IMG/VR virus record: IMGVR_UViG_3300035145_002311 | Coordinates: 1 to 47,534 of that record | Origin: a virus | Strand: one strand, 5' to 3' | DNA length: 47,534 nucleotides | In this document: positions 1 through 7,628 of the stretch, one piece after another | Position numbering within the stretch: position 1 is the stretch's first letter | Layout: every line of letters starts with the position of its first letter | Program-made: the position numbers and the translations under genes | Notes under the pieces: model-generated | Databases searched by the model: none | Told to the model about the DNA's origin: nothing | What the model saw: the letters and a program-made list of their open reading frames with translations, nothing else

Positions 1-2649
1 ATCTTTTGCTACCTCTTCAGTTAGCTCATCAACATTGAATGTAGGTTTATCCAAGATCACCTGTACAGGCTCTTGTTTGGTTGCTTCCTCTTTAACAATC
101 TCATCGGGATTCACCCCATAGTCGGCATAAAGCTGTTCGGTCTGTTTCTTGATCTTGGCAATAAACTCATCGGTGTAATCACACTTAATGTTGCTAGAGC
201 CACAGTGCATACAAGCTGTAGGCTTAGGATCACGAGGTGTCTTTTCTCCACAATCCTTGCACTTGTACTTGGCATTGATGATCTTGTCTCCAGCCGTACC
301 CGCAATCACATCTTTCACATCAAAAGGAACAGTCCAATCCTTACCAAGCTCAACATCGACAAGTAAAGGCACACGCCACCCTAGACGCTTAATCACCTTG
401 TTGCGAGTCATCAACTCGGAGATCATATCAATCGCCTCTTTCAAGATTGACTTGTGGATCTCAAACACGATTTCATCATGTACAGTCAAGATCATCATTA
501 ACTTGTCTTGCCAGCCTCGCTTCTTAGTCTCTTGGTAGATGAAGCTCATCGCCAGCTTGGTCACATCAGCACTCGTACCCTGCACAGGCCCATTCACCGC
601 TTTACGCTCGTCCTTAGACTTGAACCGAAAGTCATCAGAGTTGATGTCGGGTAATGGCTGAACACGACCCATACCTGTCTTGACATACCCATGTTTACGA
701 CCAAACTGGTGTTGCTTAGACCACCACTTTGTCAGCTCACTATAAGTTGAGGTAAACTTTTTGAACTTCTCCTCTGCATCTTCGGCTGAACAACCAATGG
801 TACGCTGTACTGCTTTACCTGTACCACCATACGAAAGAGCAAAGTTGCACCCCTTGCCATTACCTCTTAATGCCTTCCAATCATCTCGCTTCTTAGCACC
901 CTCACCATAAAACGCCACCGCTGTAATCGTGTGTAAGTCGCCAATCTTATCTGACCCACATGAACATTCACTTGGTGGGGCTTTAGGGAAGCCGTCCTCT
1001 TGAACCTCTTGAGGGAACTCTTGACCACACTCTGAACACTGGAAGAAAGCCTTGATCCATTTAGGCTCAAGACTCAAGTTTGTGACTAACCGAAGCTCTA
1101 CACCTGCGTAGTCAATGGCCGCTAACCACCAATCATCATCACGCACTGCCACACATGAACGCATCTTAGCCACAGCTTCGGGCTTAGTCGGATCATAGGT
1201 AGCTGGTATACCTTGAAAGGGAACACGACAACCACCGTCCTTGACCTTCCAAGGCTTGCTGTTTGTCTTACATGAAAAGCGTCCTGTGTCAGCCGCAAAC
1301 TGATCAAACTTAGGCTTGAGAGTACCGTCTGGTCCGACATCCTCTACAAAGGGGATAAGATACTGACCCATAGCCTTACCAAGCTCACGAAAGGTCTTAA
1401 CCTTAGCCATGAAGGGAAAGTCATCTGATGCCTTCTCAATGACCTCCTCAAGAATGTCTTTGGAAGTCACAACTTGTCCAGACTTTTCACTCGCCTTAAG
1501 ACCTGGAACACTCAACTCCCTAAATAACAAGCCGAGCTTTTGAGGGGATAAGATGTCATAGGTCAAGGGGAACTCAATCTCCTCTGTACCTGCACTCTTA
1601 CCAATGATCTTCACAGCCTTAGTGACTACTCCCTTTTCATCGGGATATAAACGAGTCGCTTCCTTACGAGCTTCGTCCACACGAGTCTTATAGCTCATCC
1701 CCTCCACTTCCATGTGATTAAACTTGTTCTCGCCTTTCAACTCGCCTTTAAGAACTCGAACATAGTTAGGGGTGATGTCTCGACCTAAGATTTCTTTTGC
1801 CCCATCATAGACATCAATCAGAGAGTCAAACCATAGCTTCTGACCTTGCTGACTGTATTTTAACGCTGTGTCTCGATCAATGTAGACACGATTTCTGTGC
1901 ATCCATCGGGTTGAGAGCAGACACATACGCTCTAACACATACATAGAAAGTGTATGCTCTTTAGCTTCGGTGTACTTCTTATAGAGGATTTCCCATAGAC
2001 CAAGCGTACACATCGCATCACTAGCGGCATACCAAACACAAGGCTCCCAGCTCACATCGAGCTTAGAATAGTTCTTGTCGGGAGCATCGGGCATGAGATC
2101 AGACAGCTCAATCATCTCACGCTCAAGGTGAACATTTGTTAAATGCTTGAGTCCTCGACCTCCCTTTTCACGAGGGTTCAAAAGATACTGAATGATATAA
2201 GTGTCATGCCACTTGAATGAGTCCCAACGCTCCTCACCAAGACCCGACTTGTACTCGTTGAACTCCAAGAACTCTTGGTCGAAAGCGGCGTTGTGAAAGA
2301 CAGGCTCTGCTTTCACAGAGAGGTCAAACAGACGCTCAAGAGCTGGATACATCAACCTCCAAGGAATGTTATGTTCTACACCCTCTTGATGACCGACAGG
2401 GAAGTAGTACCCCTTATCCTTATGGGCTGACAAGCAGACCCCTACAATCGTATCTCGTGTGCGTCCATTGAACACACGATTATCAAGACCTGTTGTCTCA
2501 AGGTCAATCCCATACGCAACGCTGTTGATACACTCATCAATGCACTGGTCTAGGTTTTCTTTCGTACCCAAGATCAGCTCGCAATCTTTCATCCACAGCT
2601 TGGGCTTTATATCGGGTCGTCTTAATGACTCAAGCATATCGGCAAACAT
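1..2649 (-). CDS. polA: DNA polymerase I-like (family A) replicative polymerase, 3' end outside window
   Basis: Template-directed DNA synthesis with 3'-5' proofreading, presumably the phage replicase. I translated it by hand as 883 open codons running off the left edge. The start is ATG at 2649, preceded by AAGGAGGT. Exonuclease motifs: D49/E51 in YGIDLETTG, then HNAAFD and YAASD. Polymerase motif A is IDYAGVELR (D513), closer to T7 DASGLELR than to bacterial DYSQIELR. Motif B has R595, K599 and F603, with F603 at the position of E. coli Phe762. Motif C is HDE (724-726). Two unusual cysteine clusters are present: C538/C541/C562/C564, inserted between motifs A and B, and C797/C800/C813/C816 near the C-terminus, after the usual end of the fold. 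No 5'-3' exonuclease domain is seen, as in other phage enzymes. The family call is firm; metal binding is inferred. Confidence 0.96.
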   Translation of the reverse strand, partial: MFADMLESLRRPDIKPKLWMKDCELILGTKENLDQCIDECINSVAYGIDLETTGLDNRVFNGRTRDTIVGVCLSAHKDKGYYFPVGHQEGVEHNIPWRLMYPALERLFDLSVKAEPVFHNAAFDQEFLEFNEYKSGLGEERWDSFKWHDTYIIQYLLNPREKGGRGLKHLTNVHLEREMIELSDLMPDAPDKNYSKLDVSWEPCVWYAASDAMCTLGLWEILYKKYTEAKEHTLSMYVLERMCLLSTRWMHRNRVYIDRDTALKYSQQGQKLWFDSLIDVYDGAKEILGRDITPNYVRVLKGELKGENKFNHMEVEGMSYKTRVDEARKEATRLYPDEKGVVTKAVKIIGKSAGTEEIEFPLTYDILSPQKLGLLFRELSVPGLKASEKSGQVVTSKDILEEVIEKASDDFPFMAKVKTFRELGKAMGQYLIPFVEDVGPDGTLKPKFDQFAADTGRFSCKTNSKPWKVKDGGCRVPFQGIPATYDPTKPEAVAKMRSCVAVRDDDWWLAAIDYAGVELRLVTNLSLEPKWIKAFFQCSECGQEFPQEVQEDGFPKAPPSECSCGSDKIGDLHTITAVAFYGEGAKKRDDWKALRGNGKGCNFALSYGGTGKAVQRTIGCSAEDAEEKFKKFTSTYSELTKWWSKQHQFGRKHGYVKTGMGRVQPLPDINSDDFRFKSKDERKAVNGPVQGTSADVTKLAMSFIYQETKKRGWQDKLMMILTVHDEIVFEIHKSILKEAIDMISELMTRNKVIKRLGWRVPLLVDVELGKDWTVPFDVKDVIAGTAGDKIINAKYKCKDCGEKTPRDPKPTACMHCGSSNIKCDYTDEFIAKIKKQTEQLYADYGVNPDEIVKEEATKQEPVQVILDKPTFNVDELTEEVAKD

Positions 2650-2839
2650 CAGTTGCACCTCCTTATAAGTAAATGCTCACACACACATATTATATGAGGA
2701 AGGGCAAAGCGTAACCCCTTATCTATGAGATTGTGTACCGAGGAGCAATCCTCAATGTGAGTGAGCAATCCTCACCAACTGTAACCCCTTATTCATATAA
2801 CCAATGTCATCAACTCAATCTCTTGAAAGGAGAACCAAC
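2650..2839. promoter_or_regulatory. divergent control region between polA and the 2840 gene
   Basis: This 190-bp gap separates polA (leftward) from the small-gene cluster (rightward). It holds two exact copies of GTAACCCCTTAT (2711-2722 and 2781-2792) flanking two exact copies of GAGCAATCCTCA (2743-2754 and 2763-2774), which are spaced exactly 20 bp, about two helical turns. Each of the inner repeats can fold: GAGGA-GCAA-TCCTC at 2740-2753 and GTGAG-CAATC-CTCAC at 2761-2775. On the minus strand a TATAAT hexamer (2688-2693) lies 39 bp before the polA start codon, about 17 bp downstream of the first 12-mer, which then sits near the -35 position. It is probably a promoter/operator region; the binding protein is unknown. 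Confidence 0.6.
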
Positions 2840-3235
2840 ATGACAGTCGCAAACATCCTCAAAGCACCTACCTCACGCATCATCCTGTCCTCTGCGTTCA
2901 GCAACCGTATGCTGACTGACGAGAACGCTCTTGTACACAAGAGCAGTGTCTCTGTCGAGGAAGCAAAGGCACTCGTTGCCCTCGCTGAAAGTGCCTCGAA
3001 CATCCAGTTCGTGAATGCCATCAATCCCCGACACGAGTCTACTGTGGCTCTCGCAGAAGGACTCACCAAGTCCGAGTGTGTCGGGGTTAATGTCAGCCTC
3101 TCTGACGGTGATGTCGTGGTCATCATCCAACCCTCAGCATCAAGTCGCAACGATACCGAGTTTGTGGTCGAACACTTTAACGAGTGTATCTTCCAAGTGA
3201 TCCAGCAGTTGCCCCTCTCAATGCTTCAGAAGTAA
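2840..3235 (+). CDS. hypothetical protein, 131 aa
   Basis: I do not recognise the product. The open frame extends upstream to 2804, but AAAGGAG sits 8 nt before ATG 2840, so that start is chosen. The protein starts MTVANILKAP and looks alternately helical and beta, with an acidic middle. It has no signal peptide, membrane segment or cysteine pattern. It is the first gene rightward of the divergent control region and is followed 13 nt later by another small gene, so it probably heads a small operon of early accessory genes. Base composition is slightly richer in C and G at third positions than in the tail genes. Confidence 0.75.
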   Translation: MTVANILKAPTSRIILSSAFSNRMLTDENALVHKSSVSVEEAKALVALAESASNIQFVNAINPRHESTVALAEGLTKSECVGVNVSLSDGDVVVIIQPSASSRNDTEFVVEHFNECIFQVIQQLPLSMLQK

Positions 3236-3248
3236 AGGGGGGTGGGTG

Positions 3249-3476
3249 ATGATGGTCTACACAGATGTCGATCAATGTGGCTTATTCGGTGCTCAATACT
3301 TTGGGCTTAACGAGATGCTTGTCTGTTCAGCAGACGCTCTCTTAAAGTCCAAAGGGGGCGATGGATACGACAAAACACACAGAGACTTTCTTGAGCCACT
3401 AGGCTCACAAACCTTAGTCCTACAGCGTACCGAACAATGTGGACCAGGTTGGTGGGAAGTTATCAAAACACTTTAA
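3249..3476 (+). CDS. hypothetical protein, 75 aa
   Basis: Small protein of unknown function that follows the 2840 gene after 13 nt. A long purine-rich Shine-Dalgarno tract (AAAGGGGGG) precedes two consecutive ATG codons at 3249 and 3252, with an in-frame GTG at 3246; I chose the first ATG. The sequence contains three cysteines and the C-terminal stretch CGPGWWEVIKTL, with no recognisable domain. The tight spacing to both neighbours argues for a real translated gene in the operon 2840-3683. Confidence 0.6.
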   Translation: MMVYTDVDQCGLFGAQYFGLNEMLVCSADALLKSKGGDGYDKTHRDFLEPLGSQTLVLQRTEQCGPGWWEVIKTL

Positions 3477-3491
3477 CAAAGGAGAAATACA

Positions 3492-3683
3492 ATGCCTTAC
3501 AAGCGAATGGAAAATGGAGAGCGAGTGTGGGTCGAAGTCGGAGGTCAGTGGAAAAATGAAGTTCGCTACTACAGCCGACCACCACAACCCGAACCACCAC
3601 CTGTCTTTCGGGTTCGTGAGAACATCGACTACAGCACAGGTAAGACGACACGAGAGATCGTAGTTGTAGAAGATAAAGAATAG
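3492..3683 (+). CDS. hypothetical protein, 63 aa
   Basis: Small basic/aromatic protein of unknown function, the last gene of the 2840-3683 cluster. It has a strong ribosome binding site (AAAGGAG, 7 nt before the ATG). Its first half is rich in W, Y and charged residues, followed by a proline run (RPPQPEPPPVF) and a charged C-terminus. No known domain is recognised. The 80-nt gap that follows carries the promoter-like element and hairpin described at 3726. Confidence 0.65.
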   Translation: MPYKRMENGERVWVEVGGQWKNEVRYYSRPPQPEPPPVFRVRENIDYSTGKTTREIVVVEDKE

Positions 3684-3725
3684 GAGATCGGATCAGATTA
3701 AGAAGAAGGTGGACTAGCTCGGTCA

Positions 3726-3757
3726 TGGTATAGTATCTCCTAACAAAGAAAGGAGAT
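3726..3757 (+). promoter_or_regulatory. extended -10-like element overlapping an RBS hairpin
   Basis: TGGTATAGT at 3726-3734 resembles an extended -10 promoter (TGnTATAAT); I see no good -35 hexamer. Immediately after it, ATCTCCT (3735-3741) is an exact inverted repeat of AGGAGAT (3751-3757), with a 9-nt loop. The 3' arm is the Shine-Dalgarno sequence of the gene at 3763. If transcription started at this -10, only part of the 5' arm would be in the RNA, so the hairpin would act on read-through transcripts only. Confidence 0.4.
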
Positions 3758-3762
3758 TTACT

Positions 3763-4845
3763 ATGATTGAGTTGGCGAACATCAAATATGGAGCTTACGC
3801 ACTCTTGAGCCTGTTCTTGATTTCTGTAGGAGGCAACGCTTGGTCTGTCTACAAGATGCAAAGAATGAACGATACGATCCAAAATCAAATGAAGGGCATC
3901 TTGTCCGAGAACGCACAGAAGATTTCTGCGATTGAAACCACTCTAGGTACAGTTCAGTCTCACATGGTTGACCGAGTTACTCTTGAACAAAGAGCGAATT
4001 CGATCATCAGCGGTCTTGACCAAAGAACACAGCAAGCCATAAGAGATTTCAAATCCGAGACAGGTGCAGAGATCAGAGCTATCAGTCAAAGATTTGTTCG
4101 TATGGAGGGCAAACTTAACAGAGGTATCTCATCCCTTAGAAGTGGCAGAGAACCAACACCTGCACCACCTCAGAGTTGGCCTGGTGTTTCTAGGGAGGAT
4201 AGGCACAGGTGTTCCGACCACCCAGAAAGATGTGAACCATTTGAGTTTAGTTGGCGATCTCCTTTTAGTTTTAATGGTAGGCCAGCATATACCTTTCGGA
4301 GTAGAAATCTTTGGGCTGAACTAGACAACCACATAGACTTCAACCTCGCATTTAAGGTTGTTGCTATCACTTATGGTGAGGGTGATAGCTTGGGTTCTGG
4401 AGCTGTTCAAAACCAAGGTATTCACATATATGGAGGGTACACTGATGAGCAAGGGAAGTTTGTACCCCTAGAGGGTCTTGAAAGTATCCTCATGGCAGGC
4501 GACCCTAACCTCGATTCACAACTCGTCTACATCCCAACGACACCAGCAGATTCGGTTCGTCTTGGTCTTAGAATGTTCGAGCCGAGCTTACTTGTAGGGT
4601 CAACCTTTCAAGGTGGTGAGTTTGGGTTGTCTATTGGGGGTAGCTTTATCAACTTTGCTAAGGGCGATTATCGCTTAGGTGCTAACTTTGCTCTAACCGA
4701 GTCTAATCAGTATCTAGGTTTAATGGGTACATGGCATCCGCACATTATGGGGAAGAACCTCAACATAGCTCCAGGTCTTGGTTGGGTTATCGGTGCTGAC
4801 GGATCGAACACTTGGTCTTTAGGAGTCCACTTCCAAGTGTGGTGA
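3763..4845 (+). CDS. membrane-anchored coiled-coil protein with beta-rich C-terminal domain
   Basis: Function unknown. The 360-aa protein starts after AAAGGAG. It has one hydrophobic segment at about residues 9-24 (GAYALLSLFLISVGG), then a heptad-rich helical region (about 35-120) and a proline hinge PTPAPP (131-136). Two cysteines (C150, C157) follow, and then a glycine- and aromatic-rich beta-type domain to the end. The last residues (SLGVHFQVW) alternate and finish on an aromatic, as outer-membrane beta strands do. The layout (inner-membrane anchor, periplasm-spanning rod, beta domain) recalls envelope-spanning lysis or injection proteins, but I find no diagnostic motif. It converges on the Nudix gene with a 3-nt gap. 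Confidence 0.7.
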   Translation: MIELANIKYGAYALLSLFLISVGGNAWSVYKMQRMNDTIQNQMKGILSENAQKISAIETTLGTVQSHMVDRVTLEQRANSIISGLDQRTQQAIRDFKSETGAEIRAISQRFVRMEGKLNRGISSLRSGREPTPAPPQSWPGVSREDRHRCSDHPERCEPFEFSWRSPFSFNGRPAYTFRSRNLWAELDNHIDFNLAFKVVAITYGEGDSLGSGAVQNQGIHIYGGYTDEQGKFVPLEGLESILMAGDPNLDSQLVYIPTTPADSVRLGLRMFEPSLLVGSTFQGGEFGLSIGGSFINFAKGDYRLGANFALTESNQYLGLMGTWHPHIMGKNLNIAPGLGWVIGADGSNTWSLGVHFQVW

Positions 4846-4848
4846 TTT

Positions 4849-5223
4849 CTAAAGCCGATAATACTTCTTGAACCCTCGCCAATCCTTGGGGTGCATCTCA
4901 CGAGTCATGCTAGGGATCTTAGAGATGACAATCCATTCCCACTCTGTGTGCTCGTGATCTAGGACAGGCACGATCTCTTCCTTACACACCCCGACATACA
5001 TCGTGTAAATCTTGTCGTCTACATGGTCTACTACTTTATATTGATCGGGTTTGATACCTGTCTCTTCTTCAGTCTCTCTTAGGGCTGTCTGATAAGTCGT
5101 TTCGTTTGGCTCTCCTTGACCACCAGGAAAGTTCCAATAGCCCGACCATTTATCGTGTTTGTAGTGTGCCCTCTTCATGATGAGGGTTTTGTTTCCACAT
5201 AATAGCATTACTCCTGCTCCCAT
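4849..5223 (-). CDS. Nudix hydrolase
   Basis: Hydrolyses a nucleoside diphosphate linked to another moiety; the substrate (oxidised dNTP, ADP-ribose, NAD-type or RNA cap) cannot be told from sequence. The 124-aa length is normal for a minimal Nudix fold. The Nudix box is complete: G35, E41, R49-E50, E53-E54, G56, matching GX5EX7REUXEEXGU, with the metal-binding glutamates intact. The upstream WNFPGGQGE is also typical. The start is ATG 5223, with AAAGGAG 6 nt upstream. It is a single gene facing left inside a rightward block, and its RBS lies in one arm of a 16-bp inverted repeat shared with the divergent gene at 5287. Confidence 0.93.
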   Translation of the reverse strand: MGAGVMLLCGNKTLIMKRAHYKHDKWSGYWNFPGGQGEPNETTYQTALRETEEETGIKPDQYKVVDHVDDKIYTMYVGVCKEEIVPVLDHEHTEWEWIVISKIPSMTREMHPKDWRGFKKYYRL

Positions 5224-5227
5224 GACC

Positions 5228-5281
5228 TACTCCTTTAATAAGTTATTTATGAACATCTCTATTGTACTTATTAAAGGAGTA
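5228..5281. repeat. perfect 16-bp inverted repeat supplying both divergent RBSs
   Basis: TACTCCTTTAATAAGT (5228-5243) is the exact reverse complement of ACTTATTAAAGGAGTA (5266-5281), separated by 22 bp. The left arm read on the minus strand contains AAAGGAG, the RBS of the Nudix gene. The right arm contains AAAGGAG for the gene at 5287. Folded as RNA, either transcript would pair its ribosome binding site. As DNA, it is a possible operator for a dimeric protein. Confidence 0.75.
5241..5250 (+). promoter_or_regulatory. GTTYRTTTAT-type element (variant AGTTATTTAT)
   Basis: Matches the repeated AT-rich element seen before six plus-strand genes. It ends 36 nt before the start codon at 5287, next to TTTAATA, which is also found beside other copies. 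It overlaps the left arm of the 16-bp inverted repeat. Promoter function is inferred from recurrence and constant spacing. Confidence 0.4.
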
Positions 5282-5286
5282 TAAAT

Positions 5287-6192
5287 ATGAAGCCATATCA
5301 GAGAGTCGCCACTCGACATTACCATAGAAATCTATCTTTGAGAGCGTCAATGTGGGCAATCCAAAACAGCCCCAACACTAGAGTCTCAAGCACAATCACT
5401 CGTGAGATAGATGTCCGAGTATTGAGCGTGTTTGGTGAGGGTATGCTCCGACAAGCCCACAACAAAACAGCGATCATCAAAGGTCTAGGTAAAAAGCTCA
5501 AAGAGCTGTACCAAGCGTTTCAAAAAGCACCTACACTTTGGGAGAAGTTCAAAGAGGTTTTAGGGATCACATCAACGAACCCTGCAACGCTCTACTTTGA
5601 GCTATCGGAGAAGTTTCAAAACCTCTTAGACGAAGGTGCTAGGTGGTGGAGTAGCTTAAAGAAGAAGATGCAGAAAGACAGTAAGATCATGCACTTCCTG
5701 TTCCTGTACGCATCTAATGCCCCTACCTTCACCTCGATTGTTGAAAGCGTACTTGAAAAACATGGAGGAAAGACAGGCGAGCTAGGCAAGTGGTTATCAA
5801 AGACAATCTCACCTGTGGTCGGCAGAGCAAAAGATATGTCGCAATGGATAGACAACTTTTTAGAGAGGCATCCTTTGCTGAAGCTCATCACGATGCCTGC
5901 TAAAGCGTATCTTTATTGGGTCATCTGGATCAATGTGACGGAGATCAGTTGGAAGATCTCGGACTTGATAAAAGGATTTCTAGGCATGATCTCGTGGACG
6001 GACTTACTCGAAAGTCTCCCCGAAAGTGGTGTTGGATTTATCGTAAGTCTGTTGTTTCCTGGCATACCTGGAGGTTGGCTCGCTAAGTCTCTATCTATCG
6101 GATGGAACGCAATCTTAGTACCTGCTGTCGGGTTGCAGTTATATGCTCTCTACACTAAAGGCTTAGTAAACGAACAAGGACAACCAGTATGA
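5287..6192 (+). CDS. helical protein with MKPYQRVA tag and hydrophobic C-terminal segments
   Basis: Unknown product of 301 aa, and the first of the tag-bearing genes. Its N-terminus MKPYQRVATRHY recurs in the next two genes. The body is predominantly helical and rich in K, W and L. The C-terminal 100 residues hold three hydrophobic stretches (around PAKAYLYWVIWI, VGFIVSLLFPGIP and NAILVPAVGLQLYALY) that could insert in a membrane. The RBS AAAGGAG lies in the right arm of the inverted repeat. The end overlaps the next start by 4 nt (ATGA), so translation is probably coupled. A packaged protein that is later ejected and membrane-active is a plausible but unproven role. Confidence 0.75.
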   Translation: MKPYQRVATRHYHRNLSLRASMWAIQNSPNTRVSSTITREIDVRVLSVFGEGMLRQAHNKTAIIKGLGKKLKELYQAFQKAPTLWEKFKEVLGITSTNPATLYFELSEKFQNLLDEGARWWSSLKKKMQKDSKIMHFLFLYASNAPTFTSIVESVLEKHGGKTGELGKWLSKTISPVVGRAKDMSQWIDNFLERHPLLKLITMPAKAYLYWVIWINVTEISWKISDLIKGFLGMISWTDLLESLPESGVGFIVSLLFPGIPGGWLAKSLSIGWNAILVPAVGLQLYALYTKGLVNEQGQPV

Positions 6193-6737
6193 AGCCATGT
6201 CAAAGAGTCGCATTAAGATATGCTAGGCGATTAGAAATCGAAAACCCAAACCGAGCAGAGAAGATCAAGTACACCGTTAAGGGTGATGTAAGTCGCTACT
6301 TCCAAGTCATCATTTATCATGGTCGTAAACGCATTGGTCAAGTTCAAGGTGGTCTTGAAAACAGTACGCTAGTTCCTATTTGGGAAGGGAAAAAACCTCC
6401 TGTTGAGGGTCTAAAGTGTTCAAGTGATGTTCTATCACTTGTAGATAAATACCCACAAGTAGTTGAACAGGATTGGAAAGGTAGACCCAAAGCGAGAGTT
6501 ATTTCCGTCTCTAACTCAGCGATTGAAGACGAGTACAAAGGCAAGAAGATAGGCACTGATATGTACCTCGCCTTTGCTAGAGCTTATTGGGACGAAACAG
6601 GGAAGCCATTTATCTTCATACCCGACGGTTGTAGGGGTGCAGGTTCAACTAGCGATGATGCTAAAAGAGTATGGGCTTCACTTGGTCGTAGGATGCCATC
6701 TTCTGGGTTATGTCTAGCCATCCTTAAAAGACCATAG
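6189..6737 (+). CDS. GNAT-like acetyltransferase paralogue 1, tagged N-terminus
   Basis: Probable GNAT-fold protein of 182 aa. It opens with MKPCQRVALRY, the tag shared with 5287 and 6749, and the RBS AAGGA lies 8 nt upstream. The acetyl-CoA pyrophosphate loop is KGKKIG (117-122), followed by TDMYLAF; the canonical (R/Q)xxGx(G/A) has Lys in place of the middle Gly. The C-terminus carries the block PFIFIPDG...TSDDAKRVWASLGRR, which is also conserved in the proteins at 6749 and 7285. Donor binding may be altered, and activity cannot be assumed. The acceptor is unknown. It lies in a three-gene paralogous run. Confidence 0.72.
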   Translation: MKPCQRVALRYARRLEIENPNRAEKIKYTVKGDVSRYFQVIIYHGRKRIGQVQGGLENSTLVPIWEGKKPPVEGLKCSSDVLSLVDKYPQVVEQDWKGRPKARVISVSNSAIEDEYKGKKIGTDMYLAFARAYWDETGKPFIFIPDGCRGAGSTSDDAKRVWASLGRRMPSSGLCLAILKRP

Positions 6738-6748
6738 GGGCAATCAGT

Positions 6749-7288
6749 ATGAAACCATATCAAAGAGTAGCTAGTCGCTACATGAAAGCCAATTACCAAA
6801 AGGGCAACATCACCATTGATGTCTCCACTGACTATGACGATAGAAATGCTAATCTTGGTGTTGAGCTTCAAGTTGATGGTGAATACAAGGGGCATTGTGA
6901 AGCCCATGTAGCTTTCTATACACTAGAAGAAATGGGTAGAGGTCATTTTGCCTGTGCAGATGACATTGAGAAGCTATCCGAAGAGTATTGGTTTGAGGAC
7001 GAAATGCTTCGATATGAAGATGGAGATGAACCAGTTATTCTTGTTGTAGAAGTTATTAGTTCCTATCTCCATGAGTCTCTACAAGGTCAGAGATGTGGAG
7101 TTCAAATGTATGTTGAGTTAGTCAAAGAAGCGTTCCTTGAACATGGTAGATTGCCTTTGTTGTTCATGCCTAACTACTGCCACAACAGATCTACCTCGGA
7201 TAAGGCACTAAGGGTATGGAAATCATTCGCTAAGAAGTATCACTCGGAGGGTGATGTTATCGTCATAGATAAGATGCCCCACCTGTGA
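6749..7288 (+). CDS. GNAT-like acetyltransferase paralogue 2, tagged N-terminus
   Basis: 179-aa protein starting MKPYQRVASRYM, with AGGGG 8 nt upstream. The coding start sits in a DNA-level repeat, since CAGTATGAARCCAT is shared with the 6189 gene. The C-terminal half aligns with its neighbours: QGQRCGVQMYVELVKEA (112-128), then LPLLFMPNYC and STSDKALRVWKSFAKK. The CoA-loop position reads QGQRCG, with Arg replacing the middle Gly. The first half is acidic (WFEDEMLRYEDGDE) and differs from paralogue 1. Its stop overlaps the GTG start of the next gene. Confidence 0.7.
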   Translation: MKPYQRVASRYMKANYQKGNITIDVSTDYDDRNANLGVELQVDGEYKGHCEAHVAFYTLEEMGRGHFACADDIEKLSEEYWFEDEMLRYEDGDEPVILVVEVISSYLHESLQGQRCGVQMYVELVKEAFLEHGRLPLLFMPNYCHNRSTSDKALRVWKSFAKKYHSEGDVIVIDKMPHL

Positions 7289-7626
7289 TTTCTTTTAAGC
7301 GTGAGCCAGACACAAGAGATCGGTTCTATATCCTTGCTCTCGATAAGGGCGTAGAGGTAGGTTTTGCTCACGCTATTTACTTACCCAATACCCAAACCCT
7401 CGTCTTACTTGAAAGTGAGCTTAAAGACCAATACAGAGGGCGAGGGATTGGTACTCGGTTATACCTTGAGGTGGTCAAAGAGGGTAAGGTTGAAAGCAAG
7501 GGGCAACCCTTTCAGTTTATACCAGACTATCTGTATGAGGGTAAGACGAGCGAGTCTGCATTGAGGGTGTGGGACTCTTTAGCTCGTAAATACAAGTCAA
7601 GTAGCCATAGCATCTCTATCACTTAA
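7285..7626 (+). CDS. GNAT acetyltransferase paralogue 3, untagged
   Basis: Short GNAT-domain protein (113 aa) with the canonical acetyl-CoA loop RGRGIGTRLY (51-60) and the shared C-terminal block PFQFIPDYL...TSESALRVWDSLARK. The only available start is GTG 7285, overlapping the TGA of paralogue 2 (GTGA), with no clear Shine-Dalgarno sequence, so translation is probably coupled. It lacks the MKPYQRVA tag of the two proteins before it. Because its loop is intact, it is the likeliest active enzyme of the three. The substrate is unknown. Confidence 0.78.
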   Translation: MISFKREPDTRDRFYILALDKGVEVGFAHAIYLPNTQTLVLLESELKDQYRGRGIGTRLYLEVVKEGKVESKGQPFQFIPDYLYEGKTSESALRVWDSLARKYKSSSHSISIT

Positions 7627-7628
7627 TA

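Noticed and set aside
1-2649. Plus-strand and alternative-frame ORFs over the polymerase (for example 188-538 and 2459-2668)
   Set aside because: They are shadows: the minus-strand frame carries all exonuclease and polymerase motifs without a stop.
5279-5287. TATAAATA-like sequence resembling a T4 late promoter
   Set aside because: It lies between the RBS and the start codon of the 5287 gene and overlaps the ATG, so transcription from it would skip the start.
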